DNA from: DAOTWC01 sp048499435
GTDB taxonomy: Bacteria; Chloroflexota; Anaerolineae; Aggregatilineales; Phototrophicaceae
Length of the DNA: 64,000 nt
Reading direction: 5' to 3'
NCBI GenBank assembly: GCA_048499435.1
Contig: JASNZW010000002.1
Span: 620,001 to 684,000 of the forward strand
Program-made: the position numbers and the translations under genes
The notes under the pieces: model-generated
Told to the model about the DNA's origin: nothing
The model's database searches: none
The model's input: the letters and a program-made list of their open reading frames with translations, nothing else
Shown: piece by piece, positions 25,807-34,850 of the stretch
How the letters are laid out: the number at the start of each line of letters is the position of its first letter
How positions within the stretch are numbered: position 1 is the stretch's first letter

Positions 25807-26808
25807 TTAAGGCGGCGTGATAATCTGCCACGAATCGCCGCCGGGCAGCAGCTGCAGCACGGCGCCGTCGGCGCTGCTGACGTACAGCGTTTCGCCGTCA
25901 GCGCCCGCCGGGGCGGCCTGGATGCTGCCTGTGTAGCGCGTCTCCGGCTGGAGGGCCAGCCCCAGCCGGTTGCGGATGGTGTCGCTGCCGCGCCAGGCAA
26001 ACCCCAGCGCCGCGATCGGCTGGTAGAGGCCGGGCGGCGGCACGAAACTTTCCTCCAATTCCGGGTGCAGCGCCGGGTTATAGCGGTTTTGCACCGACAG
26101 CCACGCGGGCCGGCTGCCGTCGTTGAACAGCGCGTACACCCGGTCGCGCGCTTCAATATACAGCATCCGCCCGCGCTCGAACGGCGCTTCCACCAACTGC
26201 GTCTCGGCGGCGGGCGCAGACGGACAGGCGTCCGGCGCCGGGCTGAAAAACCAGGGGTCCGGGCAGGCCAGCGCGATCGTCAGCGTCTGCTCGGCGGCCA
26301 GCGGGCCGTCGCCCACCCGCAGGATGAACCCTAGCTGGCCCCGGTCGCTGCGGCGCGTGGGGATGGACAGGCTGCCGTCGGGCGGGACGTTCCAGAGCTG
26401 GCTGCGCGCGCCGCTGGCGTCCAGCCGGTAGATGGTGGCCCCGGCGGCCCCGCGCGTGGACCAGAACAGGTTCACGCTGCCGCCGGGCGCGGCGGCGGCA
26501 GCGTCGGACGTGAAGTATTCGATGCGCGGCGCGTTGGGGTTAACGACACGGGTCGCCGTCGCCTCGTCGGCGGCGGGCGTGCTGGTCGCCCCAAAGAGCG
26601 ACGTGGGCGACGGCCCGCCCGTCACCGTGACGGGCGGCGGCGGCGTGGTGGCGGTTGGCGTCGCGCCGACGCCCGGCGTGCGCGAAGGCGACGGCGTGAA
26701 GGTCGGCGTGATCGTCGGCGGGTCCGTCGGAATCACCGGGACCGCCGCCGCGCCGCACCCTGCCAGCAGCGCCAGCAGCAGCGCCGCCGCGCCTCTTACC
26801 AGTGCCAT
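25807..26808 (-). CDS. Pro/Thr-rich lipoprotein of unknown function
   Basis: The 333-residue protein starts with a lipoprotein signal (LLLALLAGCGAA). A 60-residue Pro/Thr/Ser-rich linker follows (TITPTFTPSPSRTPG...), then a beta-rich domain from about residue 90 that begins RIEYFTSD and includes GGSVNLFWSTRGAAG, an Ig-like strand pattern. The rest (about 200-333) has two Cys (ACPDPW...DACPS) that may form a disulfide. The ATG lies inside the end of the M55 aminopeptidase gene (13-nt overlap), so the two are translationally coupled. The function is unknown. Confidence 0.7.
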   Translation of the reverse strand: MALVRGAAALLLALLAGCGAAAVPVIPTDPPTITPTFTPSPSRTPGVGATPTATTPPPPVTVTGGPSPTSLFGATSTPAADEATATRVVNPNAPRIEYFTSDAAAAAPGGSVNLFWSTRGAAGATIYRLDASGARSQLWNVPPDGSLSIPTRRSDRGQLGFILRVGDGPLAAEQTLTIALACPDPWFFSPAPDACPSAPAAETQLVEAPFERGRMLYIEARDRVYALFNDGSRPAWLSVQNRYNPALHPELEESFVPPPGLYQPIAALGFAWRGSDTIRNRLGLALQPETRYTGSIQAAPAGADGETLYVSSADGAVLQLLPGGDSWQIITPP

Positions 26809-27608
26809 ACCTGATTCCAGGCGGTCATCCAGTCAGGGGCGCGGCTGACCACGCGCAGCGCGCCGACGGACTCGACGCCGTAGCGCCCGGTGAAGTAGCT
26901 CATCTGGTCAACCGTGTCCACGTCAATCGTGATGGTGGTCGGGCCAGCCGGCACATAGGGTTTGACTTTCGACAGGTTTTGCAGCGCCTGCTTTGCCCCT
27001 TCCTCGATCATCTGGCGGGCGCGCACCGGCGGAATCTGGCGGGCGCTGAAGCGTGTCAGGCCGCGCTTGACGGCCACCCCGGTGAAGCCCTGGCCCAGAT
27101 ATTCGCGGCACTCGCGCACGACGGCCTCGTCGCCTGTCACCAGCGCGATCGGCACGCCGTAGTGCCCGCACAGGGCCGCGTTGATGCCGCACTCGCCCAC
27201 TAAATCCTCGTTGAACCACAGGTTATGCCACAGGATAGTCGAGATCGTGTGGCACAGCACGCCGTCGGCGGTGTTGTTGCGCGCGTGCATCCCTACCAGC
27301 AGGCAGGCGTCGCAGCCCTGCTCCAGCATCTCGGTGTAGCGCGACCAGGGCTGCCCGGCCACCCACTCGCAGTCAGGGTCAAGCAGCTCTGGCAGAAACG
27401 AGTTATATGTCCAGTCGCCGCCCGCGCCGTGACAGTCCACCGCCACGATCTCGGTCGCGCCGGCGGCCTTGGCGCCGCGCACCGCCGCGTTAATTTCCTC
27501 GGTGTACAGCCGCCGCCCGTGTTCGTACTGCGGCGCGCCGCCGTTCACCTGGTCCCATTTGATGATGCCGCTGACGCCTTCCATGTCGGCCATGATTAAG
27601 ACGCGCAT
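26796..27608 (-). CDS. M55 D-aminopeptidase (DppA family)
   Basis: M55 enzymes are zinc-dependent decameric D-aminopeptidases that hydrolyse D-Ala-D-Ala-type peptides, probably for wall peptide salvage. Metal-binding residues are visible in MADMEG (D8, E10), DCHGAG and LLVGMHARN, followed by the catalytic-region block VGECGINAALCGHYGVPIALVTGDEAV. From ATG 27608, preceded by AAGGGGAGA, it has 270 residues, the normal length. It is coupled to the lipoprotein gene downstream. No dipeptide transporter is adjacent. Confidence 0.9.
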   Translation of the reverse strand: MRVLIMADMEGVSGIIKWDQVNGGAPQYEHGRRLYTEEINAAVRGAKAAGATEIVAVDCHGAGGDWTYNSFLPELLDPDCEWVAGQPWSRYTEMLEQGCDACLLVGMHARNNTADGVLCHTISTILWHNLWFNEDLVGECGINAALCGHYGVPIALVTGDEAVVRECREYLGQGFTGVAVKRGLTRFSARQIPPVRARQMIEEGAKQALQNLSKVKPYVPAGPTTITIDVDTVDQMSYFTGRYGVESVGALRVVSRAPDWMTAWNQVWHW

Positions 27609-27697
27609 TGCCTGTCTCCCCTTGCGTATCCCCGGTAAAGGCAGCCAGCCGGCCCCCACAGCCGCTGCGCGCGCGGGCCGGCTGGGCGTGGTTCTGG

Positions 27698-29686
27698 CTA
27701 CAGCAGGCTTCTGGCCGCCTGGACGACCGCCTGCGGCGTGAGGCCCAACTGCTCGTAGATGATTTCGTAGGGGGCGCTGGCCCCGAAGCGGTTGACGCCG
27801 ATTGTTATGCCGCGCGACCCGGCGTACTTCTCCCAGCCCTGTGTGACGCCGGCCTCGATCGTTACCCGCGCCGTGACGGCGGGCGGCAGCACACTGTCCT
27901 TATAGGCTTTGTCCTGCGCTTCGTACAGCTCCCATGACGGCAGCGACACGACGCGCGCCCGGATGCCTTCGCCACGCAGCGTTTCGTAGGCCGCCCGCGC
28001 GATGTGCACCTCGCTGCCGCTGGCGATCAGAATCACCTGCGGCGCGCCCACACAGTCGTCCAGCACATAGCCGCCGCGCGCCGCGCCGCTGCGCACGCGC
28101 TCGGTGTCCGCCAGCACCGGCAGGTCCTGGCGCGTAAACAGCAGCGTCACCGGGCCGGGCAGCGTCATGGCGCTGTGCCAGGCCGCCGCCGTCTCCACCG
28201 CGTCCGCCGGGCGGATCACCGTCAGGCCGGGGATGGCGCGCAGCGCGGCGGCCTGTTCCACCGGCTGATGCGTGGGGCCGTCCTCGCCCAGGCCGATGCT
28301 GTCGTGCGTAAAGACGTAAACGACGGGCAGGCGCATCAGCGCGCCCAGGCGCACCGCCGGGCGCATGTAGTCGCTGAACGTGAGGAAGGTGGCCGAGTAG
28401 GGCTTGATGATGCCGCCGTGCAGCGCCAGCCCGTTGACGATCGCGCCCATCGCGTGTTCGCGCACGCCGAAGCGCACGTTGCGCGCGGCGGGCTGGCCCG
28501 GCCCGGTGTTGGCCGCCCCTTTGATGAGCGTCTTGGTGCTGCTCGCCAGGTCAGCGTCGCCGCCGATCATCGTCGGGATGTGCCGGGCGATAGCGTTCAG
28601 CACCTCGCCGGAGGCGCTGCGCGTGGCGATTTCCTTGCCGGGCACGTAAACCGGGAAGTCCGCGTCCCAGCCGGCGGGCAGCTCGCCCGCCCAGGCGCGA
28701 TCCCACTCAGCCGCCAGGTCCGGGTAGGCGGCGCGCCAGGCGTCAAAGGCGGCCTGCCAGTCAGCCTGCTGCTGCGCGCCGCGCTGAACGGCGGCGCGGA
28801 AATGTTCCAGTGCTGCGTCCGGCACGTAGAACGCCTCGTCTGGCCAGCCGTAAGCGGCCTTCGTCAGCGCCACCTCGTCCTTGCCCAGCGGCGACCCGTG
28901 CGCGGCGCTGGTGCCGGCTTTGTTGGGGCTGCCGTAGCCGATCACCGTGTGGATGGTGATAAGCGTGGGCTTGTCCGCGACTGTTTTCGCCTCGGCGATC
29001 GCCGCGCTGATGGCGGCCACGTCGTTGCCGTCGGCCACTGTCAGCGTGTGCCAGCCGTAAGCGCGGAAGCGCATCTGCACGTCCTCGGTGTAGGTCATGC
29101 GCGCTTTGCCGTCCAGCGTGATGTCATTGCTGTCGTACAGGTAAATGAGCTTGCCCAGCCCCCAGTGCCCGGCCAGCGACGCCGCCTCAGCGCTCACGCC
29201 CTCCATCAGGTCGCCGTCGCCGACCAGCGCGAACGTGTAATGGTCCACTACTGAGTGGCCGGGGCGGTTGAAATAGCTGGCGAGGAAAGCCTCTGCCAGC
29301 GCCAGCCCGACCGCGTTGCTGGCCCCCTGGCCCAGCGGGCCGGTCGTGGTTTCGACGCCCGGCGTTTCGCCGTGTTCCGGGTGGCCGGGGGTGTTGCTGC
29401 CCCACTGGCGGAAGTGCTTCAGGTCGTCCAGCGAGACATCGTAGCCGGTGAGGTACAGCAGGCTGTAGAGCAGCATGGAGCCGTGCCCGGCGCTGAGGAT
29501 AAAGCGGTCGCGGTTGGCCCAGTGGGGGTCGCGCGGGTTGAAGCGCAGGTGCTGCATCCACAGCGCGTAGGCCATCGGCGCGGCCCCCATCGGCAGGCCG
29601 GGGTGGCCGCTGTTGGCCTTCTGGATCGCGTCGATCGAAAGCGTGCGAATTGTGTTGATCGCCAGGGTTTGCAGATCGGTGGTCAC
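27698..29686 (-). CDS. tkt: Transketolase
   Basis: Transketolase moves two-carbon ketol units between sugar phosphates in the pentose phosphate pathway. At 662 residues it is full length. Visible features are SGHPGLPMG, SAGHGSMLLY, the thiamine-diphosphate/Mg motif GDGDLMEG...N (156-163, N187), the GPLGQG loop and the pyrimidine domain block THDSIGLGEDGPTHQPVEQ. The GTG start has AGGAGG at 7 nt. It stands alone with a leader of about 100 nt after coaBC, and no other pentose-phosphate gene is near. Confidence 0.97.
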   Translation of the reverse strand: MTTDLQTLAINTIRTLSIDAIQKANSGHPGLPMGAAPMAYALWMQHLRFNPRDPHWANRDRFILSAGHGSMLLYSLLYLTGYDVSLDDLKHFRQWGSNTPGHPEHGETPGVETTTGPLGQGASNAVGLALAEAFLASYFNRPGHSVVDHYTFALVGDGDLMEGVSAEAASLAGHWGLGKLIYLYDSNDITLDGKARMTYTEDVQMRFRAYGWHTLTVADGNDVAAISAAIAEAKTVADKPTLITIHTVIGYGSPNKAGTSAAHGSPLGKDEVALTKAAYGWPDEAFYVPDAALEHFRAAVQRGAQQQADWQAAFDAWRAAYPDLAAEWDRAWAGELPAGWDADFPVYVPGKEIATRSASGEVLNAIARHIPTMIGGDADLASSTKTLIKGAANTGPGQPAARNVRFGVREHAMGAIVNGLALHGGIIKPYSATFLTFSDYMRPAVRLGALMRLPVVYVFTHDSIGLGEDGPTHQPVEQAAALRAIPGLTVIRPADAVETAAAWHSAMTLPGPVTLLFTRQDLPVLADTERVRSGAARGGYVLDDCVGAPQVILIASGSEVHIARAAYETLRGEGIRARVVSLPSWELYEAQDKAYKDSVLPPAVTARVTIEAGVTQGWEKYAGSRGITIGVNRFGASAPYEIIYEQLGLTPQAVVQAARSLL

Positions 29687-29792
29687 CGTATCCTCCTCAG
29701 TGCTTGCATCAGCAAACGGAACTGCCCCAAATACTACCGCAGAACCGGCGAACTGGCAGGTAGGTGCAGCGGGCCTGGCGGGCGCCGTTTTT

Positions 29793-31031
29793 TCAACGCT
29801 GTGCCAGCAGCGCGGCGGCGCGCGCCACCACGATTTCAGCCACGCGCGCCTTGCTCAGCAGCTCCAGCGGCTGCTGGCCGCCGGCGGCGTCAAGGATGGT
29901 GACACGGTTGGTTTCGACGGCGAAACCGGCGTCTGGCGCGGTGATGTCGTTGGCGACCAGCAGGTCAAGCCCTTTGCGTTCGAGCTTGGCGCGGGCGTTC
30001 TCCAGCAGGTTCTCGCTCTCAGCGGCAAAACCCACCACCACGTGCGGAAAGCCGCTGGCCTGCCGCGCCTGTTTCACCGCCACCAGGATGTCGGCGGTGG
30101 GGGCGAGCGCCAGCGTCAGGCCGTCCGCGCCCGCTTTCTTGATTTTCTGCGCGGCCACGTCCGCCGGGGTGAAGTCGGCCACCGCCGCCGCCATCAGCAG
30201 CGCGTCCGCGCCGGGCAGGTGCGCCAGCACCGCGTCGAGCATCGCGCGCGCCGTCGCCGCTGTCACCAGCGCCGCGCCCGGCGGGGTGGGCAGGCCGTGC
30301 GCCGCGCTGATGAGCGTCACGTCCGCGCCGGCGTCGAGCGCCGCCTGGGCCAGCGCGTAGCCCTGCCTGCCGCTGGACCGGTTGGTGATATAGCGCACTG
30401 GGTCAATTGGCTCGCTGGTCCCGCCGGCGGTGACGAGCACGCGCCGCCCGGCCAGCGCGCCCGCCCGGCCCAGCGCCCGCCGGATGTGCCCGATGAGCGC
30501 GGGCGTCTCTGGCAGGCGGCCGCGCCCGGCCAGCCCAGAGGCGAAGCGCCCTTCATCTGGCTCGATAACCAGCGCGCCGCGCGCGCGCAGCGTCGCGAGA
30601 TTGGCCTGCACCGCCGGGTGGGCGTACATGCCGCCGTCCATCGCCGGGGCCAGCAGCAGCGGGCAGCGCGCCGCCAGCGCTGTTACCGCCAGCAGGTCGT
30701 CGGCCAGGCCGTGCGCCAGCCGCGCCAGCGTCTGCGCGGTGCAGGGCGCGATCACCAGCAGGTCAGCGCCCTCGCCCAGGCCGATATGGGCGATGTGCGT
30801 CGGCAGGCCGCCGCTGTCTGCCGCCCACATTGAGGTGTAGACGGGGCGGCCGGTCACCGCCTGGAACGCCAGCGGCGCGATGAACTGACGCGCCGCCTCG
30901 GTCATGACCACGTCCACCAGCGCGCCGGCCTGCGTCAGCTTGCTGGCGAGATCAGCGGCTTTGTAGGCGGCGATGCTGCCGGTCACGCCCAGGATCAGGC
31001 GCTTGCCTGCAAGAACAGTGACAGTCTCCAT
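29793..31031 (-). CDS. coaBC: Bifunctional phosphopantothenoylcysteine decarboxylase/synthetase CoaBC (variant active site)
   Basis: CoaBC makes 4'-phosphopantetheine for coenzyme A. The N-terminal flavin-dependent CoaC half has LGVTGSIAAYKAADL and the catalytic His in HIGL (H82). The CoaB half begins RRVLVTAGGTSEPIDPVRYITNRSSGRQGYALA. Two normally conserved CoaC residues differ: the PAMN motif reads PAMD (D132), and the catalytic Cys of the ACG...G lid reads ASG (S165). I recall similar PAMD/ASG forms in other Chloroflexota, so this may be a lineage variant and not a defect. The length of 412 is normal. It is divergent from nurA. Confidence 0.92.
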   Translation of the reverse strand: METVTVLAGKRLILGVTGSIAAYKAADLASKLTQAGALVDVVMTEAARQFIAPLAFQAVTGRPVYTSMWAADSGGLPTHIAHIGLGEGADLLVIAPCTAQTLARLAHGLADDLLAVTALAARCPLLLAPAMDGGMYAHPAVQANLATLRARGALVIEPDEGRFASGLAGRGRLPETPALIGHIRRALGRAGALAGRRVLVTAGGTSEPIDPVRYITNRSSGRQGYALAQAALDAGADVTLISAAHGLPTPPGAALVTAATARAMLDAVLAHLPGADALLMAAAVADFTPADVAAQKIKKAGADGLTLALAPTADILVAVKQARQASGFPHVVVGFAAESENLLENARAKLERKGLDLLVANDITAPDAGFAVETNRVTILDAAGGQQPLELLSKARVAEIVVARAAALLAQR

Positions 31032-31111
31032 ACTGGCTGGCCCTTCATGGCGCTGTGTCGGTCACATGCGCGCCAGTTTACCGCAGCGGGCGCGAACGCG
31101 CATGCGGGCGG

Positions 31112-31140
31112 TTGACGTATCAGAACGCCCGTGCTACACT
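31112..31140 (+). promoter_or_regulatory. Sigma70-type promoter of the nurA-herA operon
   Basis: TTGACG (31112-31117) and TACACT (31135-31140) are separated by 17 bp. The start would be near 31147, about 30 nt before the nurA GTG. It is one of the best matches to consensus in the window. Confidence 0.7.
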
Positions 31141-31175
31141 GAGCGCGGACAGCATCGACGGCCAGGAGGGTGCGC

Positions 31176-32426
31176 GTGGCGCTGGAATTTAACAAGGTGG
31201 TCGAGCAGGTGCAGAAGATGAGCCACATGCTCGACGAACTCGATTTTGACCTGGGCGCGCGCCTGGCTGTCGCCCGCGAGCGCTTCGCCAGCCCGCCGCC
31301 GCTGAGCGCTATCCGCGCGCGCGTGGCGCTGGTGCAAGGCCCGGAGGTCAGCGGCTACCGCGGCGCGATCCCGCTGGACGGCGACGCTTACGAGCCGGTC
31401 AACGCTGTGTACCCGCCGCCGGCGCTGCCGCCTTCGGCCACTATTATCGCCGCTGACGGCTCGCAGATTTACCCGAACGAGCAGATGCCGTTTCACTATT
31501 ACCTGATCAACGTCGGCCTGTTCGTCTACCATCACGGGGCCAGCCGCGTGCCAGAGCAGTTCACCATCCCCCGGCTGGCGTTCCACAAAGACCACGTGCA
31601 CGACGTGCGCGGGCGTGTTATCAGCGCGCGCACAGTGGACGCGCGCCGCACAGTGCGCGAAATGCAGGAGCTGGGCAAGCTGGCGTGGGAGAAGCGCGGC
31701 GAGGCGCGCCCGCTGGTGACGCTGTACGACAACCACCTGCTGTTCGGCGTTAACGCCGATGTGGTTGGCCACAAGGCGATCATGCGCGCCTACCGAGGCG
31801 CGCTGGTGCATCTGCACGACTCCGGCGCGCTGCTGGCCGGCTACGTGGACAACCCGGTGCGCAGCCGCGTCGTGATCCGCCTGCTGTACCTGCTCAGCCT
31901 GAGCGACGAGGACGTGCTGCACGCCGACCTTTCCAGCGGCGGCGACCTGGAGGGCCTCAAGGATATCCACCTGTTCAACAGCGTGCTGCGCCCCGGCGAG
32001 CGCTCCGCGATCATGGTGCAGAACAGCCCGCGCAACCTGGAGTACAAGGCCGGCGACGGCGGCGGCCCCAGCTATGAGGTCGCCTTTTTCTACCTGAAAA
32101 CGTCGAGCGGCTACCAGTCGGCGCTGGCGCGCGTGGACATCCCGATGTGGGTCGCGCGCGATAAGCAGGCGGTCGGCGAGCTGCACGCGCTGCTGGTGGC
32201 CCAGTGCGCCATGCAGGGGCGCAACCCTTACCCCTACGCGCTCACGCGCGCCGACGAGCTGGCGGTCGTCACTGGGCGCGACAAACAGAAGCTGGACGAG
32301 ATGATCACCATCGAACTGCGCAAGCGCGGCGTCGAACCGGCGCGCTTCACGGCGAAAGCGTGGGGCAAAACGCTGGCGCGCAGCCCGAAACGGCGGCACG
32401 ATATGGGGAAGGTGGGCAATCCGTAG
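31176..32426 (+). CDS. nurA: NurA-family 5'-3' nuclease
   Basis: NurA is a dimeric nuclease that works with the HerA hexamer in DNA end resection. The 416-residue protein shows the NurA core: the catalytic strand IIAADGSQIYP (Asp near residue 94), later acidic strands (TLYDNHLLF; LHADLSSG), and a C-terminal NPYPYALTRADELAVVTGRDKQKLDEMI helix-strand unit characteristic of the family. The start is GTG 31176, 6 nt after AGGAGG; a GTG 6 nt earlier would collide with that site. It is the first of four closely spaced genes ending with herA and a helical protein, which strongly supports the assignment. Confidence 0.88.
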   Translation: MALEFNKVVEQVQKMSHMLDELDFDLGARLAVARERFASPPPLSAIRARVALVQGPEVSGYRGAIPLDGDAYEPVNAVYPPPALPPSATIIAADGSQIYPNEQMPFHYYLINVGLFVYHHGASRVPEQFTIPRLAFHKDHVHDVRGRVISARTVDARRTVREMQELGKLAWEKRGEARPLVTLYDNHLLFGVNADVVGHKAIMRAYRGALVHLHDSGALLAGYVDNPVRSRVVIRLLYLLSLSDEDVLHADLSSGGDLEGLKDIHLFNSVLRPGERSAIMVQNSPRNLEYKAGDGGGPSYEVAFFYLKTSSGYQSALARVDIPMWVARDKQAVGELHALLVAQCAMQGRNPYPYALTRADELAVVTGRDKQKLDEMITIELRKRGVEPARFTAKAWGKTLARSPKRRHDMGKVGNP

Positions 32427-32455
32427 GCGCGGCCCGCCCGGCAAAGGAGGCAGCG

Positions 32456-33079
32456 ATGCAGAACACAGAGCAGATGGTTGTCGGGCGGGTGCTGCGCGCT
32501 ACCACGCGCGGGTTCGCCTGCGGCACGCACAGCCGGCATGTGGGTGCGCTGCACGATTTCGGCGCGTTCGTGCGCGTGCCGGTCGCCAATGACGGAGCCT
32601 GCTGCGTCATCGGCCTGATCTACGCGGTCGAGATCAAGGACGACCAGCTTGTGAACGAGCTGGTGATGGCCGATGGCATTGACCCGAACGTGCTGCAGGA
32701 CCAGCGCGAAAACCGCATGGTCCCGGTTGAGATTGACGTGCTGAACGTCGGCTACGGCTATCGCGATGGGCGCGGGCTGGTGGTGGACGCCGTCCACAGC
32801 CTGCCGCCGCGTCCGCCGATGAGCCTGACGGATGTCGAGCTGTGCGCGGCGGAGGAGGTGTATGACTTCACGCGCGCGTGCGACTTCTTCCGGCTGGTGA
32901 TTAACGCGCCGGACGTGCCCTCTGACGACCTGCTGGCGGCGGCGCTGCGCTATGCGGCGTTCGCCTACCCGGAGAACGAGCGCTACGCTTTCATGGTGCG
33001 CAGCGGGCGGCACATCGCGCGGCTGCTGGGCAGCGACCTCAAGCGCCTGGCGAACGTCCTGGCGCTGATCCGGCCGTAG
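32456..33079 (+). CDS. Probable stand-alone HAS-barrel protein of the NurA-HerA operon
   Basis: This 207-residue protein sits between nurA and herA, 29 nt after the former, with a strong AAAGGAGG site 5 nt before its ATG. Its first 60 residues (MVVGRVLRATTRGFACG...GAFVRVP...CCVIGLIYAVEIKDD) follow the strand pattern of a HAS barrel, the small beta-barrel found at the N-terminus of HerA and ATP-synthase subunits. Compare LGVVVGGSLSKGL...VGRYLVVRG...FFCMINDI in the HerA encoded next. The remaining 140 residues are mixed alpha/beta and ordinary in composition. I infer a HerA partner or a modulator of HerA-NurA contact; this is structural inference only. Confidence 0.6.
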   Translation: MQNTEQMVVGRVLRATTRGFACGTHSRHVGALHDFGAFVRVPVANDGACCVIGLIYAVEIKDDQLVNELVMADGIDPNVLQDQRENRMVPVEIDVLNVGYGYRDGRGLVVDAVHSLPPRPPMSLTDVELCAAEEVYDFTRACDFFRLVINAPDVPSDDLLAAALRYAAFAYPENERYAFMVRSGRHIARLLGSDLKRLANVLALIRP

Positions 33080-33158
33080 CGGGTGGGGCTGCCGAACCCC
33101 TTGCACCGCCGCGCGCATGCGCGCTATGCTCTTGATGAAGAAAGCTGGAAAGCCGCCC

Positions 33159-34841
33159 ATGACTACCCTTCCCCCCAACCCCAACACGCTTGACGAGTGG
33201 TTCCCGCGCGACGCGGCGCTCTACCTGCCGCCAGAGCAGCGTCTCGGTGTGGTGGTGGGCGGCTCGCTCAGCAAAGGGCTGGTCGTCAAGCTCGACCGGG
33301 GCCAGCAGATCGAGGACCTGGCCGTCGGGCGCTACCTGGTCGTGCGCGGCGTCAACAAGCGCTTCTTCTGCATGATCAACGACATCTCGCTGGCCAACAC
33401 CAACCCCGGCATCGAGGGCGACCCGCCCGACACGTCCGACCCGTTCCTGAGCGAGGTTTACCAGGGAACGGCGGTCTACGGCGTGATTCACGTCGCGCCG
33501 ATGCTGGCGATTGGCAGCGACGGCAAGCCGCGCCCGGTCAAGACGATCCCGGCGCACTTCATGCCGGTGGTCAGCGCCAGCGCCGACGACGTGAACGACG
33601 TGTTCGGGCGCGAGGACGCCACCCATTTCAACGTGGGCGTGCCGCTGGAGCTGGAAGAAACGCAGATCAACCTGGACCTGAAGCGGCTGGTGGAGCGCTC
33701 GGTTGGCGTGTTCGGCAAAAGCGGGACCGGCAAGAGCTTCCTCACGCGCGTGCTGCTGGCCGGCATCATCGCGCGCGGGCAGGCCGTCAACCTGATCTTC
33801 GACATGCACAACGACTACGGCTGGGAGATCACCGACGAGCGCGGGCCGAAGGTCAAGGGCCTCAAGCAGTTGTTCCCCGACAAGGTGACGATTCTCACAC
33901 TCGACCCGGACTCGTCCAACCGGCGCAGCGCCCGCTACGATTTCGTGGTGCGCCTGGGCTATGACGAGATCGAGCCGGAGGATATCGCCCAACTGCGCGT
34001 GACGATGAACCTGTCCGACACGATGATTGACGCCGCCTTCATGCTGCGCAAGCGCTGGGGCAAAAGCTGGGTTGGCCGCCTGCTCCAGGGCGACGCCGAC
34101 GACGTGGACGACATCGTGACCAACACCACCATCCTGGGCGGCACGCTCACCGCGCTCCAGCGCCGCCTGGAGCGTTTCGAGCGCTGGGATTTCCTCGTGC
34201 CAGAGACGCCCACCGACAGCGTGGAGCAGATCATCAGGCTGCTGGTGGAGGAGCAGAAAAGCGTCGTGCTGGAGTTCGGGCGCTACGGCAACTCGCTGGA
34301 AGCCTACATCCTGGTGGCCAACTACCTCACGCGCCGCATCCACGAGCGCTATGTGGACCGCGTCGAGCAGGCGCTGGGCGACACCGCGATGGAGCCGCCG
34401 CAGCTTCTCATCACTATCGAGGAAGCGCATAAGTTCCTTGACCCGCAGATCGCGCGCGCGACCATCTTCGGCATCATCGCGCGCGAGCTGCGCAAGTACA
34501 ACGTCACGCTGCTGGTGGTGGACCAGCGCCCCAGCGGCATTGACGAGGAAGTGATGAGCCAGATTGGCACGCGCGTCACGGCGCTGCTGGACAACGAGCG
34601 CGACATCGCCGCCGTGCTCACCGGCATCAGCGGGGCGGGCGGCCTGCGCGAGGTGCTGGCGCGGCTGGACACGCGGCAGCAGGCGATCATCGTGGGCCAC
34701 GCCGTGCCGATGCCGGTCGTGATCCGTTCGCGCGTGTACGATGAGGATTTCTACGCCGCCGTGACCAACCTGGCCCCGGTCAGCAGCGAGCGCGCGCGCC
34801 GGCTGCTGGGCGGCAGCGACCGCGACCGGCGCATCCGTTAG
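33159..34841 (+). CDS. herA: HerA-family DNA translocase ATPase
   Basis: HerA forms a hexameric FtsK-like DNA pump that drives NurA in end processing. From ATG 33159 (GGAAAG 7 nt upstream) the 560-residue protein has an N-terminal HAS barrel (about 25-80), then the ATPase with Walker A GKSGTGKS (186-193), DMHNDYGWE after it, Walker B LLITIEEAHKF (E421, E422) and a C-terminal RQQAIIVGHAVPMPVVIRSR segment. An insertion containing a four-helix region (IEPEDIAQLR...) is normal for the family. Alternative ATGs upstream lack a suitable ribosome site. There is no SIR2 or DUF4297 fusion, so this resembles housekeeping HerA more than the known anti-phage HerA systems. Confidence 0.93.
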   Translation: MTTLPPNPNTLDEWFPRDAALYLPPEQRLGVVVGGSLSKGLVVKLDRGQQIEDLAVGRYLVVRGVNKRFFCMINDISLANTNPGIEGDPPDTSDPFLSEVYQGTAVYGVIHVAPMLAIGSDGKPRPVKTIPAHFMPVVSASADDVNDVFGREDATHFNVGVPLELEETQINLDLKRLVERSVGVFGKSGTGKSFLTRVLLAGIIARGQAVNLIFDMHNDYGWEITDERGPKVKGLKQLFPDKVTILTLDPDSSNRRSARYDFVVRLGYDEIEPEDIAQLRVTMNLSDTMIDAAFMLRKRWGKSWVGRLLQGDADDVDDIVTNTTILGGTLTALQRRLERFERWDFLVPETPTDSVEQIIRLLVEEQKSVVLEFGRYGNSLEAYILVANYLTRRIHERYVDRVEQALGDTAMEPPQLLITIEEAHKFLDPQIARATIFGIIARELRKYNVTLLVVDQRPSGIDEEVMSQIGTRVTALLDNERDIAAVLTGISGAGGLREVLARLDTRQQAIIVGHAVPMPVVIRSRVYDEDFYAAVTNLAPVSSERARRLLGGSDRDRRIR

Positions 34842-34850
34842 CGGGCGGCG

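Noticed and set aside
31176..34841. Anti-phage HerA-type defence system
   Set aside because: No SIR2, DUF4297 or other toxic effector is fused or adjacent, and there are no mobile-element genes nearby. A housekeeping DNA-repair role is simpler.
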